A DNA stretch of 64,000 nt from Pithys albifrons albifrons (lineage: Eukaryota > Chordata > Aves > Passeriformes > Thamnophilidae). Below, piece after piece: positions 1-10,079 of this stretch (position 1 is its first letter; every line of letters begins with the position of its first letter). Made by a program: the position numbers and the translations under genes. The stretch lies in the NCBI RefSeq assembly GCF_047495875.1, contig NC_092473.1, forward strand, positions 15,219,733-15,283,732, written 5' to 3'. A model generated the notes under the pieces. That model searched no databases and was not told the DNA's origin. It saw nothing but the letters and a program-made list of their open reading frames with translations.

Positions 1-1002
1 ATGTTGGAACGGGAGGATTTTCCAGTGGAATAAAGTGGATTTAGGTTTCTAATCCTGGTTTTCCAGCATGTGTTTGATTTGGTTTCCAACCCAACCTCAG
101 CATTCCCTGGATACCTCCCTCCCTTCCTGCACCTTGGGAAAAGGAATTTCTCCTTTTCCAGTTGAGTTTTTGCCACCAGATGTCAGTGTGACCTTTAAAC
201 ATGGACCTTCTGTGTCAACGTGGGCGTTCATTGCCTTTCCAAAGGGCTGTTGGCTGGAATTTCTTCCAAACCCTTTGGAAAGATGTTCCCTGTCTGCAAA
301 TATAAAGGAGTTAATTGCTGGAAACCTTGATATTTTAATTTTATTTTTTTAAATCTGTTTCTATTCTACCAGATAGAATGAAAAGCTGTTTGTGGAAAGA
401 ATGGCTGTAAATGCAGAATAATGTCAAGTCGTTCTGTTGCATCAATCAGAGTAGGAGAGGAGACTATTTTGCTTTTTATAATTGTTTTGGGATTATTTCA
501 ATCCCGTTTAATCCCAATTTAATCCCATTGGCCAGTAAAGTATTGATTCCCTGGGTGAGAGTGACACCTGCTGTTACCAGCTGATAACACTCACAGTCCT
601 GTCTAATTGAAATCATTTCAATTAATTGGGAGATGGGTGACTCTAATTGGAAACAAAGCAGGGATTTTAATCGGAATATCCCTGACCTTTTATCTTGCAA
701 GGCCAGTTTGCACTGTCTGCATGGAAGGAGGGAGAGGAGGGCTCAGGGAATGTTGGGGCCACTTCATGGAGGTCTTCCATGTGAGATCTGCCCAACATTG
801 TAGTGAAAGTGGAGGGTGATTCTTCTGGTGGCACTGCCTGATGTCCTCTGCTGGGCAAACCCACCTGCTGCTGCTGGGAAAAAAATCCTCTCAATTTTAG
901 GATTATTGTGGGAAATCCAGAGTGCAGAAACTCCTCTGCCTCAGGTCATGGAGCTCTGAGCCTTCAGCAGGGGCAGCACTGGGCTGGAGGTCTGGGACAG
1001 TG
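1..1002. other. TEKT4 intron sequence, nothing recognised
   Basis: No exon, repeat family or RNA gene could be recognised here. The short open frames have no tektin similarity. The stretch lies upstream of the first visible TEKT4 exon and is read as part of the intron before it. Confidence 0.5.
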
Positions 1003-1628
1003 GGAATCATGGAATGGTTTGGGGTGGAAAGGACCATAAAGATCATCTATTCCATCCCCTCCCATGGGCAGGGACACCTCCCACCAGCCCAGGGTGCTCC
1101 AAGCCCTGTCCAGCCTGGCCTGGGACACTCCCAGGGCTGGGGCAGCCACAGCTTCTCTGGGCACCTGTGCCAGGCCCTGCCCACCCTCCCAGCCAGCAAT
1201 TCCTTCCCAATATCCCACCTAACCCTGCCCTCTGGCAGTGGGAAGCCATTCCCTGTGCCCTGTCCCTCCATCCCTTGTCCCCAGTCCCTCTCCAGCTCTC
1301 CTGAAGCCCCTTCAGGCCCTGCCAGGGGCTCTCAGGTGTCCCTGGAGCCTTCTCTTCTCCAGGTGACACCCCAGCTCTCCCAGCCTGGCTCCAGCCCAGA
1401 GGGATCCAGAATTCTGGAATGGTTTGGGTTGGAAGGGACCCCAAAGCCCACCCAGTGCCACCCCTCCATGGACAGGGACACCTCCCACCAGCCCAGGTTG
1501 CTCCTAGCCCTGTCCAACCTGGCCTGGGACACTCCCAGGGCTGGGGCAGCCACAGCTTCTCTGGGCACCTGTGCCAGGGCCTGCCCACCCTCCCAGCCAA
1601 GAATTGTTTCCCAATATCCCACCTAAAT
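1003..1628 (-). mobile_element. CR1 LINE 3'-end dimer (type A), antisense
   Basis: Two truncated CR1 3' ends lie head to tail. Read on the minus strand, the first ends at about 1410 with the typical 'TTCCAACCCAAACCATTCC' terminus and is followed by a short linker and a second CR1 body ending at about 1003. The same two-unit structure with the same linker recurs at 38388-39035, so the dimer moved or was copied as one unit. Confidence 0.85.
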
Positions 1629-1796
1629 CAGTCTTACTGTCCTTCCAGGGTGTGGGACAGAGGGATTGGTGGGATTTTCCAGACAGAAGGGAATGTTTAT
1701 GGTAAAGACACAGGCCCAGACTGAGGTTCACACACCTGTGGTGGGGCTGTGGGTTGTCTGGTGTCCCTCTAACCATGTGTGGATTCAACTTCCCAG

Positions 1797-1940
1797 CTCC
1801 AACCGGATTCAGAAGGAGTTCTGTGAGCTGGACTGGTCAGACAAGGTGGAGACCTATCACATCGATGACAAGTGTGTGAGCTACAACAACGACAGCACCA
1901 ACATCCAGTCCCACCCCAGCTCTGTGAAGTTTGAGGAGAA
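1797..1940 (+). CDS. TEKT4: TEKT4 exon a (first exon in window)
   Basis: The acceptor is TTCCCAG ending at 1796; the donor GAA|GTGAGT follows 1940. The exon begins with the last base of a codon, encodes SNRIQKEF, ELDWSDK and on to KFEE, and ends in phase 2. The split codon AA|T is completed by the next exon. Confidence 0.85.
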
Positions 1941-4900
1941 GTGAGTAACTCTTGGGACCACCCTGGGACACACAGCTCAGCCTGGGAGAATCACAGAATC
2001 ATCCCTTGTCCCAACTCCCTCTCCAGCTCTCCTGGAGCCCCTTTAGCACTGGAAGGGGCTCTCAGGTCTCCCTGGAGCCTTCTCTTCTCCAGGCTGAACA
2101 TCCCCAACACACTCAGCCTATCAAGATCTTGTATCTTTTTATTTCAAGGTAGACACAGACTGTAAATCCTGAATATACTGAAGTGTTTGCTGTGACTGAA
2201 CTGCTGATTCTTGCACAAAAAGTGTGTGTGTCCTTATTGATCCTTGGCAGTGTTGGCTAAAGATGGAAGAGTTTTTCCTTATTTTTGGTCATTTATTGCT
2301 TTCCTCAGAAGCCACAGGAATGAGAGATTATGAATGTGTGAAAGGATTAATCTTCTTCCTTCATACCAAGTCTACAGTGCAACAACAAGCAGAGCTCAGC
2401 GACACCTTTGCAGGACAGAACCAGCCTCAGGTTGTCTTCTCGAGGGCAAGATTCCCATTTTCTTCCATTCCCCTCTTCCTCCAGTGCCTCCACACCGAAG
2501 ACCTGGGCCCAGTTCAGCCATGACAACATTTCCAGTGCAGAGCAGGAGAAACTGGCCTCGGTGCAGCTCCGTTCCCTCATCCAGAACATCATCCACGACG
2601 CGGCCGAGGACCTGCGCCTGCAGCGCGCCACCGTCAACCAGGCCTTCCACAACCACTGCAGGGAGCTGGATGATGCCAAGCTCAAGCTGGAGCAGCACCT
2701 GGAGCAGGTGAGCTCTCTGGGGGAGGTCACTCTGTGTGTCTTAGTCCAAGGCGGGTGTCCAGTGCTGGTTTGGGGCAGCTCAGGGGGTGGGAAGAGACTT
2801 CGGAGCTGGGTTGGGGCTCCAGTTGGGCAGTTTGGTTGTGATGGGCTGTGGTGGGTTAAAGGTGAACCAGCAGGAGAAATGAACCCAACACACAAAAAAT
2901 TGTAAGTCAGAGTTATGATTTAATAACAGTATTACAAAGCAGAAAAATCAGAATTAAGTGTAAGATGCAGGAGATGTCCCAGGAGTCCTTGGAGCAGAGA
3001 ATCCCAACCATCTCTCCCAGGGCCAAACCAGATCTCAGCACAACCAAAAGCTCCTGTTGCCCCCACCTCTGCCCCAAGGGGTGGGCTCATGGTCAGGCCA
3101 TGGAGTTCCACTGTTGGATGTGGAGCATCAGCACCACAAGCTTGGTGGAGCTTTGTGATGGGTTAAAGGTGAACCAGCAGGAGAAATGAACCCCACACAC
3201 AAGAAATTATAAGTCAGAGTTATGATTTAATAACAGTATTACAAAGCAGAGAAATCAGAATTAAGTGTAAGATGCAGGAGATATCCTTGGAGCAGAGAAT
3301 TCCAACCATCTCTCACAGGGCCAAACCAGATCTCAGCAGAACCAAAAGCTCCTGTTGCCTCCACCTCTGCCCCAAGGGGTGGGCTCATGGTCAGGCCATG
3401 GAGTTCCACTGTTGGATGTGGAGCATCAGCACCACAAGCTTGGTGGAGCTTTGTGATGGGTTAAAGGTAAAGCAGGAGGAGAAATGAACCCAACATGAAA
3501 GAGATTATAAATCAGAGTTATAATTTAATAACAACATTACAATAAATCCAATGGCACAAAGAGAAATTGGGTTTAACCCCCAAGCCCAGCAGTGTAACCC
3601 ACCCCCTGGGGCACAAACACAGGGGGGTTTGGTGGCCCCTGTGCTGAGCCCCACGTGGTGCCTTCGAGTCCAAAGGAAAAGGAAGGGACAAACCTGTTGG
3701 TGCAGATGATGGCACAGTCTGGGCAGAGTGGGGGGCTCCTCCTGTCCAGGGTCTGCTCCTCCTCTGCATCCAATGAGTGGTTCCCCAAGTCCCCAAACCC
3801 CTGAGATTCCATCCCCTCAGGTTTGGGTGGGAGCCCCCAGTGCCTCCCCCAGGGCAGGGAGTTCCACACTGGGGGATCTGACTCTGGCAGTCAGGGGGGA
3901 TTTTGGAATCGTTGCTGGCCCATGGGCAGAGCTGAGCCCTCAGGTGGGTGTGGAGGTGCCAAGGAGTCCCTGCAGGGCAGTTCTCCCAGCTCCTCTGCCA
4001 GGCTTCTTTCCCAGCCAGCTCCCAGCCTGAGGGCTCAGCTGTGCCCTGGGCAGCTGCTGCCAATGGGCCATTGGGAACAGTTGCTGGGCAATGGCACAGA
4101 GGGTGGACAATCCACAGCTTTGGTCACACCCACGCAGGAACAAACTGGTCCCAGTTTGCTGAATTAGGACATGGACTAAGTTAAGGACAGCTGAGTGGGC
4201 TTTAATTTCTGTCTGTGTCAGTGGTTAGGAGGGAGAAGCAATTCAGGATTTCCTGTCTTTCCATTTCCTTCAGAAATCCATGGATTTCCAAGCTGATCAG
4301 CATCTCTCCATGTGATTTGAAATACCCTTTTTTTTTCTTGGATAAAATTTCCAATTAAAATCAAAGAAAGCTGAAATTTACAATTGAAAGCACTTCCTGG
4401 AGGTGGGAAGTGTTGTGGGACATGGAAGGGGTTTGGAACAGGCTGCAGAATATTTTCTGCTGCTTTTCAGACCCAGGATTGACTGTCAGAGCAACAGTGA
4501 AAATGCAGAAGTTCAAACCCCCTCTTTGTCATTCCATTTCTCCTGAATTCTGGTCAAACAGGAGGACAAACCCACCCCAACTTCAGCAGGTCCATGAGCA
4601 GATGTTCAGAGGGGCAGAGGGAAAGACCTTTTGGAAACAGAGAAGGACCTTTTGGAAACAGAGAAGGACCTTTTGGAAACAGAGAAGGACCTTTTGGAAA
4701 CAGAGAAGGACCTTTTGGAAACAGAGAAGGACCTTTTGGAGACAGGGAAAGACCTTTTGGAAACAGGGAAAGACCTTTTGGAGACAGGGAAAGACCTTTT
4801 GGAGACAGGGAAAGACCTTTTGGAGACAGGGAAAGACCTTTTGGAGACAGGGAAAGACCTTTTGGAAACAGAGAAGGACCTTTTGGAGACAGGGAAAGAC

Positions 4901-6935
4901 CTTTTGGAGACAGGGAAAGACCTTTTGGAGACAGGGAAAGACCTTTTGGAGACAGGGAAAGACCTTTTGGAAACAGACAAAGACCTTTTGGAAACAGGGA
5001 AATACCTTTTGAAACAGATCCTGAGATCGGCTCAGTTGATTAAAACTTGGTTGTAACAATGCCAAGGTCATGGGTTCAATCCCCTCTGTGGGCCATTGAC
5101 TGAAGAGTTGGACTCGATGATCCTTGGGGGTCCTTCCAACTCAGAACAGTCTGTGAGTCTCTGAGTTCTTGCTCTTGGGTGTCCTCCCCAGACCCTCAAG
5201 GACATTGGAGAGGAGGAAGCCAACATTGTTGCTCTCAAACAAGCCATCAGGGACAAGGAGACCTACCTGAAGGTGGCCCAGACCAGGCTCTACGACAGGT
5301 CCTTCAGGCCCAACGTGGAGCTGTGCAAGGACGAGCCCCAGTTCAGGTGATGCCACCACTTCTCCAAGGGACACTGTCCCACCTGTGTGGGGACTCCCAG
5401 CCCTGAGCTTTGGCTGCTCTTTGGGTGGGGTGTGAGTCACAAATGAGGCTGAAATCACTGCCAGGAGTAGTTTAGTATAAATATTATTGTTATTATAGTT
5501 CATTTTTCATATTTTATATTGTGTAAAGGATTATTAATATAACATAAAATATAGGAAATATAATTAATATACTTAATAGAGTCTCCCTAAATCAGTTCTT
5601 GAGGCTCCCTAAATCAGTTCTTGGGACTCCCTAAATCAGTTCTTGGGACTCCCTAAAGCAGTTCTGGGGACTCCCTAAATTAATCCTTGGGACTTCCTAA
5701 ATCAATTATTGGATCTCCCTAAATCAGTTCCTGGGACTCCCTAAATCAGTTCCTGGGGCTTCCTAACCCATGGAAGGGTTTTCAGCTTTTCCTGACCTTC
5801 TCTGAGACCTTCCTGACCTTCCCTGAGCTCCTTCCTGACCTTCTCTGAGCTCCTTCCTGACCTTCCCTGAGCTCCTTCCTCCACCTTCCCTGAGCTCCTT
5901 CCTCCACCTTCCCTGAGCTCCTTCCTCCACCTTCCCTGAGCTCCTTCCTGACCTTCCCTGAGCTCCTTCCTGGCCTTCCCTGAGCTCCTTCCTGGCCTTC
6001 TCTGAGCTCCTTCCTGGCCTTCCCTGAGCTGCTTCCTGACCTTCCCCTGAGCTGCTTCCTGACCTTCCCTGAGCTGCTTCCTGACCTTCCCCTGAGCTGC
6101 TTCCTGACCTTCTCTGAGCTGCTTCCTGACCTTCTCTGAGCTGCTTCCTGACCTTCTCTGAGCTGCTTCCTGACCTTCTCTGAGCTGCTTCCTGACCTTC
6201 TCTGAGCTGCTTCCTGACCTTCTCTGAGCTGCTTCCTGACCTTCTCTGAGCTGCTTCCTGACCTTCTCTGAGCTCCTTCCTGACCTTCTCTGAGCTCCTT
6301 CCTGACCTTCTCTGAGCTCCTTCCTGACCTTCTCTGAGCTCCTTCCTGACCTTCTCTGAGCTGCTTCCTGACCTTCCCTGAGCTCCTTCCTGACCTTCCC
6401 TGAGCTCCTTCCTGACCTTCCCTGAGCTCCTTCCTGACCTTCCCTGAGCTCCTTCCTGACCTTCCCTGAGCTCCTGCCTGGCCTTCCCTGAGCTCCTTCC
6501 TGACCTTCCCTGAGCTCCTTCCTGACCTTCCCTGAGCTCCTTCCTCCACCTTCTCTGAGCTGCTTCCTGACCTTCTCTGAGTCCTTCCTGACCTTCTCTG
6601 AGCTCCTCCTGAACAAAGTCCTGATCCTGCAGCTGCTGCTCTTTGTCCTCATTCCTGTTCACGTCTCTTTGTGCCTCTCCTGCTCTTCCTCATCCCTTCC
6701 TGTCATCCCCTTCAGGTTGGTGAGCGAAGTGGAAGAGCTCACAGTGTTCCTGGAAGCCCTGAAGAGAAAACTGATGGAGTCAGAGCAGTGCCTGAAGCAC
6801 CTGGAGGAGACCAGGATGAAGCTGGAGAAGGAGATCGCGGTGAAGGCCAACAGCATCTCCATCGACAGGGAGAAGTGCTTGCCCTTCCGCATCCACTACC
6901 CCGTGGATCTGGAACTGGCCAGCTACAAACAGTGA
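1797..6935 (+). CDS. TEKT4: Tektin-4, C-terminal half (four exons; N-terminus outside the window)
   Basis: Tektins are coiled-coil filament proteins that form part of the inner wall of axonemal doublet microtubules in cilia and sperm flagella. Coding exons are 1797-1940, 2485-2707, 5192-5346 and 6716-6935. They join with matching phases (2, 0, 2) into one frame of 246 residues ending in TGA at 6933-6935. The translation shows ELDWSDK, then a long heptad-rich helical region, and the tektin signature nonapeptide in the form RPNVELCKD (usual RPNVELCRD). It ends in a DLELASYKQ-type tail. Human TEKT4 has about 435 residues, so roughly 190 N-terminal residues lie upstream. Introns are 544, 2484 and 1369 bp and are filled with repeats. 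The paralogue call (TEKT4 rather than TEKT1, 2, 3 or 5) rests on remembered similarity and on proximity to SSTR5. The tektin family itself is secure. Confidence 0.88.
1987..2118 (-). mobile_element. CR1 LINE fragment
   Basis: A short CR1 piece in TEKT4 intron. It has a tail-like start (GAATCACAGAATCATC) fused directly to the internal CR1 segment seen in full copies elsewhere (CTCCAGCTCTCCTGGAGCCC, then CTTCTCTTCTCCAGGCTGAA). It is internally deleted. Confidence 0.75.
2485..2707 (+). CDS. TEKT4: TEKT4 exon b
   Basis: The acceptor is CTCTTCCTCCAG ending at 2484; the donor CAG|GTGAGC starts at 2708. It encodes ASTPKTWAQF through HCRELDDAKLKLEQHLEQ, a strongly helical segment. The exon is more GC-rich than the introns and ends in phase 0. 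Confidence 0.88.
2838..4135 (+). repeat. Dispersed repeat, copy 1, with internal ~300-bp tandem duplication
   Basis: A block in TEKT4 intron whose reverse complement is found at about 59870-60780 in the C1QTNF8 intron. The left sub-unit, starting near TGGGTTAAAGGTGAACCAGC, is repeated at about 2845 and 3157, with the third start at about 3453 leading into the long right part. The right part matches the other copy closely up to about 4130. TG-start and AATAAA-like features are compatible with a solo LTR, but I do not recognise the family and see no clear target-site duplication. Confidence 0.7.
4136..4619. other. TEKT4 intron, nothing recognised
   Basis: AT-richer unique sequence between the dispersed repeat and the 21-bp minisatellite. 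No exon-like frame with tektin similarity was seen. Confidence 0.45.
4620..5013 (+). repeat. 21-bp minisatellite in TEKT4 intron (~19 copies)
   Basis: The unit is like GACCTTTTGGAAACAGAGAA plus one base. Two variants (AAACAGAGAAG and GAGACAGGGAAA types) are arranged in blocks. Because 21 is a multiple of 3, both strands carry stop-free frames with 7-residue periods (ETEKDLL, KRSFPVS); these are not genes. Confidence 0.95.
5021..5166 (+). mobile_element. tRNA-Ile-derived SINE with CR1-like tail (TguSINE1-like)
   Basis: The head resembles tRNA-Ile: an A-box-like GGCTCAGTTGATTA near 5029, then GCCAAGGTCATGGG and a B box GGTTCAATCCCC at 5073-5084, followed by TGGGCCA. The tail (GATGATCCTTGGGGGTCC, then TTCCAACTCAGAA) is the CR1-type 3' end such SINEs use to borrow the LINE machinery. 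The element ends about 26 bp before TEKT4 exon c. It is not a functional tRNA gene: the anticodon arm is degraded and the tail is a SINE tail. Confidence 0.85.
5192..5346 (+). CDS. TEKT4: TEKT4 exon c (carries the tektin nonapeptide)
   Basis: The acceptor is GTCCTCCCCAG ending at 5191; the donor TTCAG|GTGATG starts at 5347. It encodes TLKDIGEEEANIVALKQAIR and on to RPNVELCKDEPQF. RPNVELCKD is the family signature, with Lys in place of the usual Arg near its end. The exon ends in phase 2 (AG|G). Confidence 0.9.
5581..5770 (+). repeat. 22-bp minisatellite (CTCCCTAAATCAGTTCTTGG type, ~8 copies)
   Basis: About eight imperfect units of about 22 bp. The array is followed immediately by a second array with the same 22-bp period but a different sequence. 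Confidence 0.9.
5781..6620 (+). repeat. 22-bp minisatellite in last TEKT4 intron (~38 copies)
   Basis: The unit is like GAGCTCCTTCCTGACCTTCC plus CT, strongly pyrimidine-rich on +. Three variants (CTCC/CTGC, CCCT/TCTC, GACC/GGCC) occur in blocks, as expected for unequal exchange. It ends about 95 bp before the exon d acceptor. The minus strand is stop-free in all frames for up to 300 codons with a 22-residue period; this is a by-product of the repeat. Confidence 0.95.
6716..6935 (+). CDS. TEKT4: TEKT4 exon d (last exon, stop)
   Basis: The acceptor is TCATCCCCTTCAG ending at 6715. It encodes LVSEVEELTVFLEALKRKL through IDREKCLPFRIHYPVDLELA, SYKQ and TGA at 6933-6935. The conserved C-terminal tektin coiled coil is intact with no frameshift. 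Confidence 0.9.
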
Positions 6936-7036
6936 CTTTCTGCAGACCTGGGGGGGGATGGAGCTGCTTCTTTTCTGTTCACCATTGGCAAGGGTGCAAA
7001 AAAAGGTTAGGAAAAATCTAGAATCTTTGATACAAA

Positions 7037-7042
7037 AATAAA
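7037..7042 (+). promoter_or_regulatory. TEKT4: Poly(A) signal of TEKT4
   Basis: AATAAA lies 102 bp after the TGA, followed by a T- and GT-rich stretch (GGGGTTTGTTCC) about 40 bp on. It falls just before the 220-bp satellite begins. Confidence 0.7.
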
Positions 7043-7074
7043 TGGATTTTATTCACGGAATTGCGGCGTCCGTT

Positions 7075-8945
7075 GGGGTTTGTTCCGCTTGAAGTTAAGT
7101 GGGAACTGAAATCCTGCCTGAAAATGAACATGGCTTTGAGTCTCACCTTAAAACTTCTGGAGAACCTATAATATTTGTGCATAATGTGTCACATTTGGGG
7201 GGGTTTACCCCAATAATTAAATACTGTGAGTGAATATTGAGTGGGAATAATAATTTGTTCCACTTAAATTTAAGTGGGAACTGAAATCCTGCCTGAAAAT
7301 GAACATGGCTTTGAGTCTGACCTTAAGACTTCTGGGGAATCTCTATACAGTGAATTTAAAACAGCTTCAAGGCACTTCATTATCTCTGCAATGTATCATT
7401 TGTGCATAATGTGTCATATTTGGGGGTTTCACCCTAATAATGTGAGTGAGTATTTAGTGGGATTAATAACAATATTCACTGTGTTTTATTCTACTTAAAT
7501 TTTAGTGGAAACTCAAGTCCTGCCTTAAAATTGACATGTCATGGTGGGCTTTGAGTCTCACCTTAAAACTTCTGGACCACCTTTATATGGTGAGTTTAAA
7601 ACAGGTTAAAGAGAGTTCATTACATTTGTAATGTATCATTTGTTCATAATGTGTTATATTTAGGGGTTTCACCCTAATAATGTGAGTATTTAGTGGGATT
7701 AATAACAATTTGTTCTGCTTAAATTTAAGTGGGAACTGAAATCCTGCCTTAAAATGAACATGGCTTTGAGTCTCACCTTAAAACTTCTGGAGAACCTCTA
7801 TATGGTGAGTTTGAAACAGGTTAAAGAGAGTTCATTATATCTGCAATGTATCATTTGTGCATAATCTGTTATATTTGGGGGGTTTACCCCAATAATTAAA
7901 TACTGTGAGTGAATATTGAGTGGGAATAATAATTTGTTCTGCTTAAATTTAAGTGGGAACTGAAATCCTGCCTTAAAATGAACATGGCTTTGAGTCTGAC
8001 CTTAAGACTTCTGGAGAATCTCTATATGGTGAGTTTAAACCAGCTTAAAGGTAGTTTATTATCTCTGCAATGTATCATTTGTGCATAATGTGTTATATTT
8101 GGGGGGTTTACCCCAATAATGTGAGTATTTAGTGGGAATAATAACAATTTGTTCCACTTAAACTTAAGTGGGAACTGAAGTCCTGCCTGAAAATGAACAT
8201 GGACTTGAGTCTGACCTTAAGACTTCTGGAGAATCTCTACATGGTGAGTTTAAAACAGGTTAAAGAGAGTTCATTATATCTGCAATGTATCATTTGTGCA
8301 TAATGTGTCATATTTGGGGGTTTCACCTTAATAATATGAGTATTTAGTGGGATTAATAACAATATTCACTGTGGTTTATTCTACTTAAATTTAAGTGGGA
8401 ACTGAAATCCTGCCTTAAAATGAACATGGCTTTGAGTCTTCCCTTAAAACTTCTGGAGAATCTCTATATGGTGAGTTTAAAACAGGTTAAAGAGAGTTCA
8501 TTATCTCTGCAATGTATCATTTGTGCATAATGTGTTATATTTGGGGCTTTCACCCTAATAATGTGAGTATTTAGTGGGATTAATAACAATTTGTTCCACT
8601 TAAATTTAAGTGGGAACTGAAATCCTGCCTTAAAATGAACATGGACTTGAGTCTGACCTTAAGACTTCTGGAGAATCTCTATATGGTGAGTTAAAAACAG
8701 GTTAAAGAGAGTTCATTACATCTGTAATGTATCATTTGTGCATAATGTGTCATATTTGGGGGTTTCACCTTAATAATGTGAGTATTTTGTGGGAATAATA
8801 ACAATATTCACTGTGGTTTATTCTACTTAAATTTAAGTGGAAACTTAAGTCCTGCCTTAAAATTAACATGGCTTTGAGTCTTCCCTTAAAACTTCTGGAG
8901 AACCTCTACATGGTGAGTTTGAAACACCTTAAAGGTACTTCATGG
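7075..8945 (+). repeat. ~220-bp satellite-like tandem array downstream of TEKT4 (8-9 units)
   Basis: The landmark CCTGCCT(T/G)AAAATGAACATGG recurs at 7113, 7288, 7519, 7743, 7967, 8182, 8409, 8623 and 8850. Later spacings alternate between about 215 and 227 bp. Units differ in their junction (AACAATTTGTTCCACTT versus AATATTCACTGTGGTTTATT), which hints at a two-unit higher-order repeat of about 442 bp. The sequence is AT-rich and not a known family to me. Confidence 0.9.
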
Positions 8946-10045
8946 CATCTGTTTTGATGCTTCCAGCAGAGGATTCCTGGTTGGCAGGGTGGGATCCTCC
9001 TGGCCCAGGGAGCAACCCTGCCCTCCACGGGGTCTGCAGGATCCAGGCCAGGATCCCCTTGGCCTTCTTGGCCACCTGGGCACACTGGTGGCTCCTGTTG
9101 AGCTTCCTGTCCCTCAGTCCCCCCAGGTCCCTCTGCCTGGCTGCTCTCCAGCCACTCTGTGCCCAGCCTGGAGCGCTGCAGGGGTTGGGGTGGCCAAAGG
9201 GCAGGACCTGCACTTGGCCTTGTTGAACTTCATCCCATTGGAATCAGCCCATCTCTCCAGTCTATCCAGGTGCCTCTGCAGAGCCCTCCAGCCTGTCCAG
9301 GTGCCTCTGCAGAGCCCTCCAGCCTGTCCAGGTCCCTCTGCAGAGCCCTCCAGCCTGTCCAGGTGCCTCTGCAGAGCCCTCCAGCCTGTCCAGGTCCCTC
9401 TGCAGAGCCCTCCAGCCTGTCCAGGTCCCTCTGCAGAGCCCTCCAGCCTGTCCAGGTCCCTCTGCAGAGCCCTCCAGTCTATCCAGGTCCCTCTGCAGAG
9501 CCCTCCAGTCTATCCAGGTCCCTCTGCAGAGCCCTCCAGTCTATCCAGGTCCCCCTGCAGAGCCCTCCAGCCTGTCCAGGTCCCCCTGCAGAGCCCTCCA
9601 GCCTGTCCAGGTCCCCCTGCAGAGCCCTCCAGCCTGTCCAGGTCCCCCTGCAGAGCCCTCCAGCCTGTCCAGGTCCCTCTGCAGAGCCCTCCTGCCTTCC
9701 AGCAGGTCGACACTCCCTCCCAACTTGGTGTCATCAGCAAATTTGCTGCTGATGGACTCAATCCCCTCATCCAAATCATCACTAAAGATGTTAAACAGGA
9801 CAGGACCCAACACAGACCCCTGGGGACACCACTGGTGACCAGCTGGATGCAGCTCCATTCACCAGCACTCTCTGGGCCTGACCCTCCAGCTCCTGACCCA
9901 GCAGAGGGGACACCTGTCCAGGCCATGGGCCACCAGCTTTGCCAGGACTATGTTATGGGAGATGGTGTCAAAGGCCTTGCTGAAGTCCAGACAGACACAC
10001 CCAGAGCCTTCCCCTCATCCACCAGGTGGGTCACCTGATGGTAAA
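8946..10045 (-). mobile_element. CR1 LINE ORF2 (reverse transcriptase) fragment, broken
   Basis: On the minus strand the translation reads [20 protein letters not shown], then [17 protein letters not shown], with the reverse-transcriptase catalytic FADD at about 9741-9730. This is followed by a 31-bp tandem expansion (9255-9692) and then the post-catalytic region (AKCRSCPLATP-type and GSSTGATSVPRWPRRPRGSW-type frames with shifts). CR1 is a non-LTR retrotransposon; this copy is 5' and 3' truncated and frameshifted, so inactive. Confidence 0.88.
9255..9692 (-). repeat. 31-bp minisatellite inside CR1 ORF2 (~14 copies)
   Basis: The unit on + is like TGCAGAGCCCTCCAGCCTGT plus CCAGGTCCCTC. On the minus strand it encodes [12 protein letters not shown] in one of three rotating frames, which is the ordinary CR1 residue string right after the FADDTKLGG region. 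Variants (GTGCCTC/GTCCCTC/GTCCCCC, CCTG/TCTA) cluster in blocks. Confidence 0.95.
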
Positions 10046-10079
10046 GAGAGATCAGGTTGGTAAAGAGATCAGGTTGGTA

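Noticed and set aside
922..1626. 234-codon Pro-rich plus-strand frame
   Set aside because: It lies entirely within the antisense CR1 dimer.
5021..5092. tRNA-Ile gene
   Set aside because: tRNA-like promoter boxes are present, but the anticodon arm is degraded and a CR1-like SINE tail follows.
5741..6662. 303- and 299-codon Arg/Glu/Gly/Gln-rich frames on the minus strand
   Set aside because: The 22-bp repeat contains no stop in any minus-strand frame, so all frames stay open with a 22-residue period. It lies within a TEKT4 intron.
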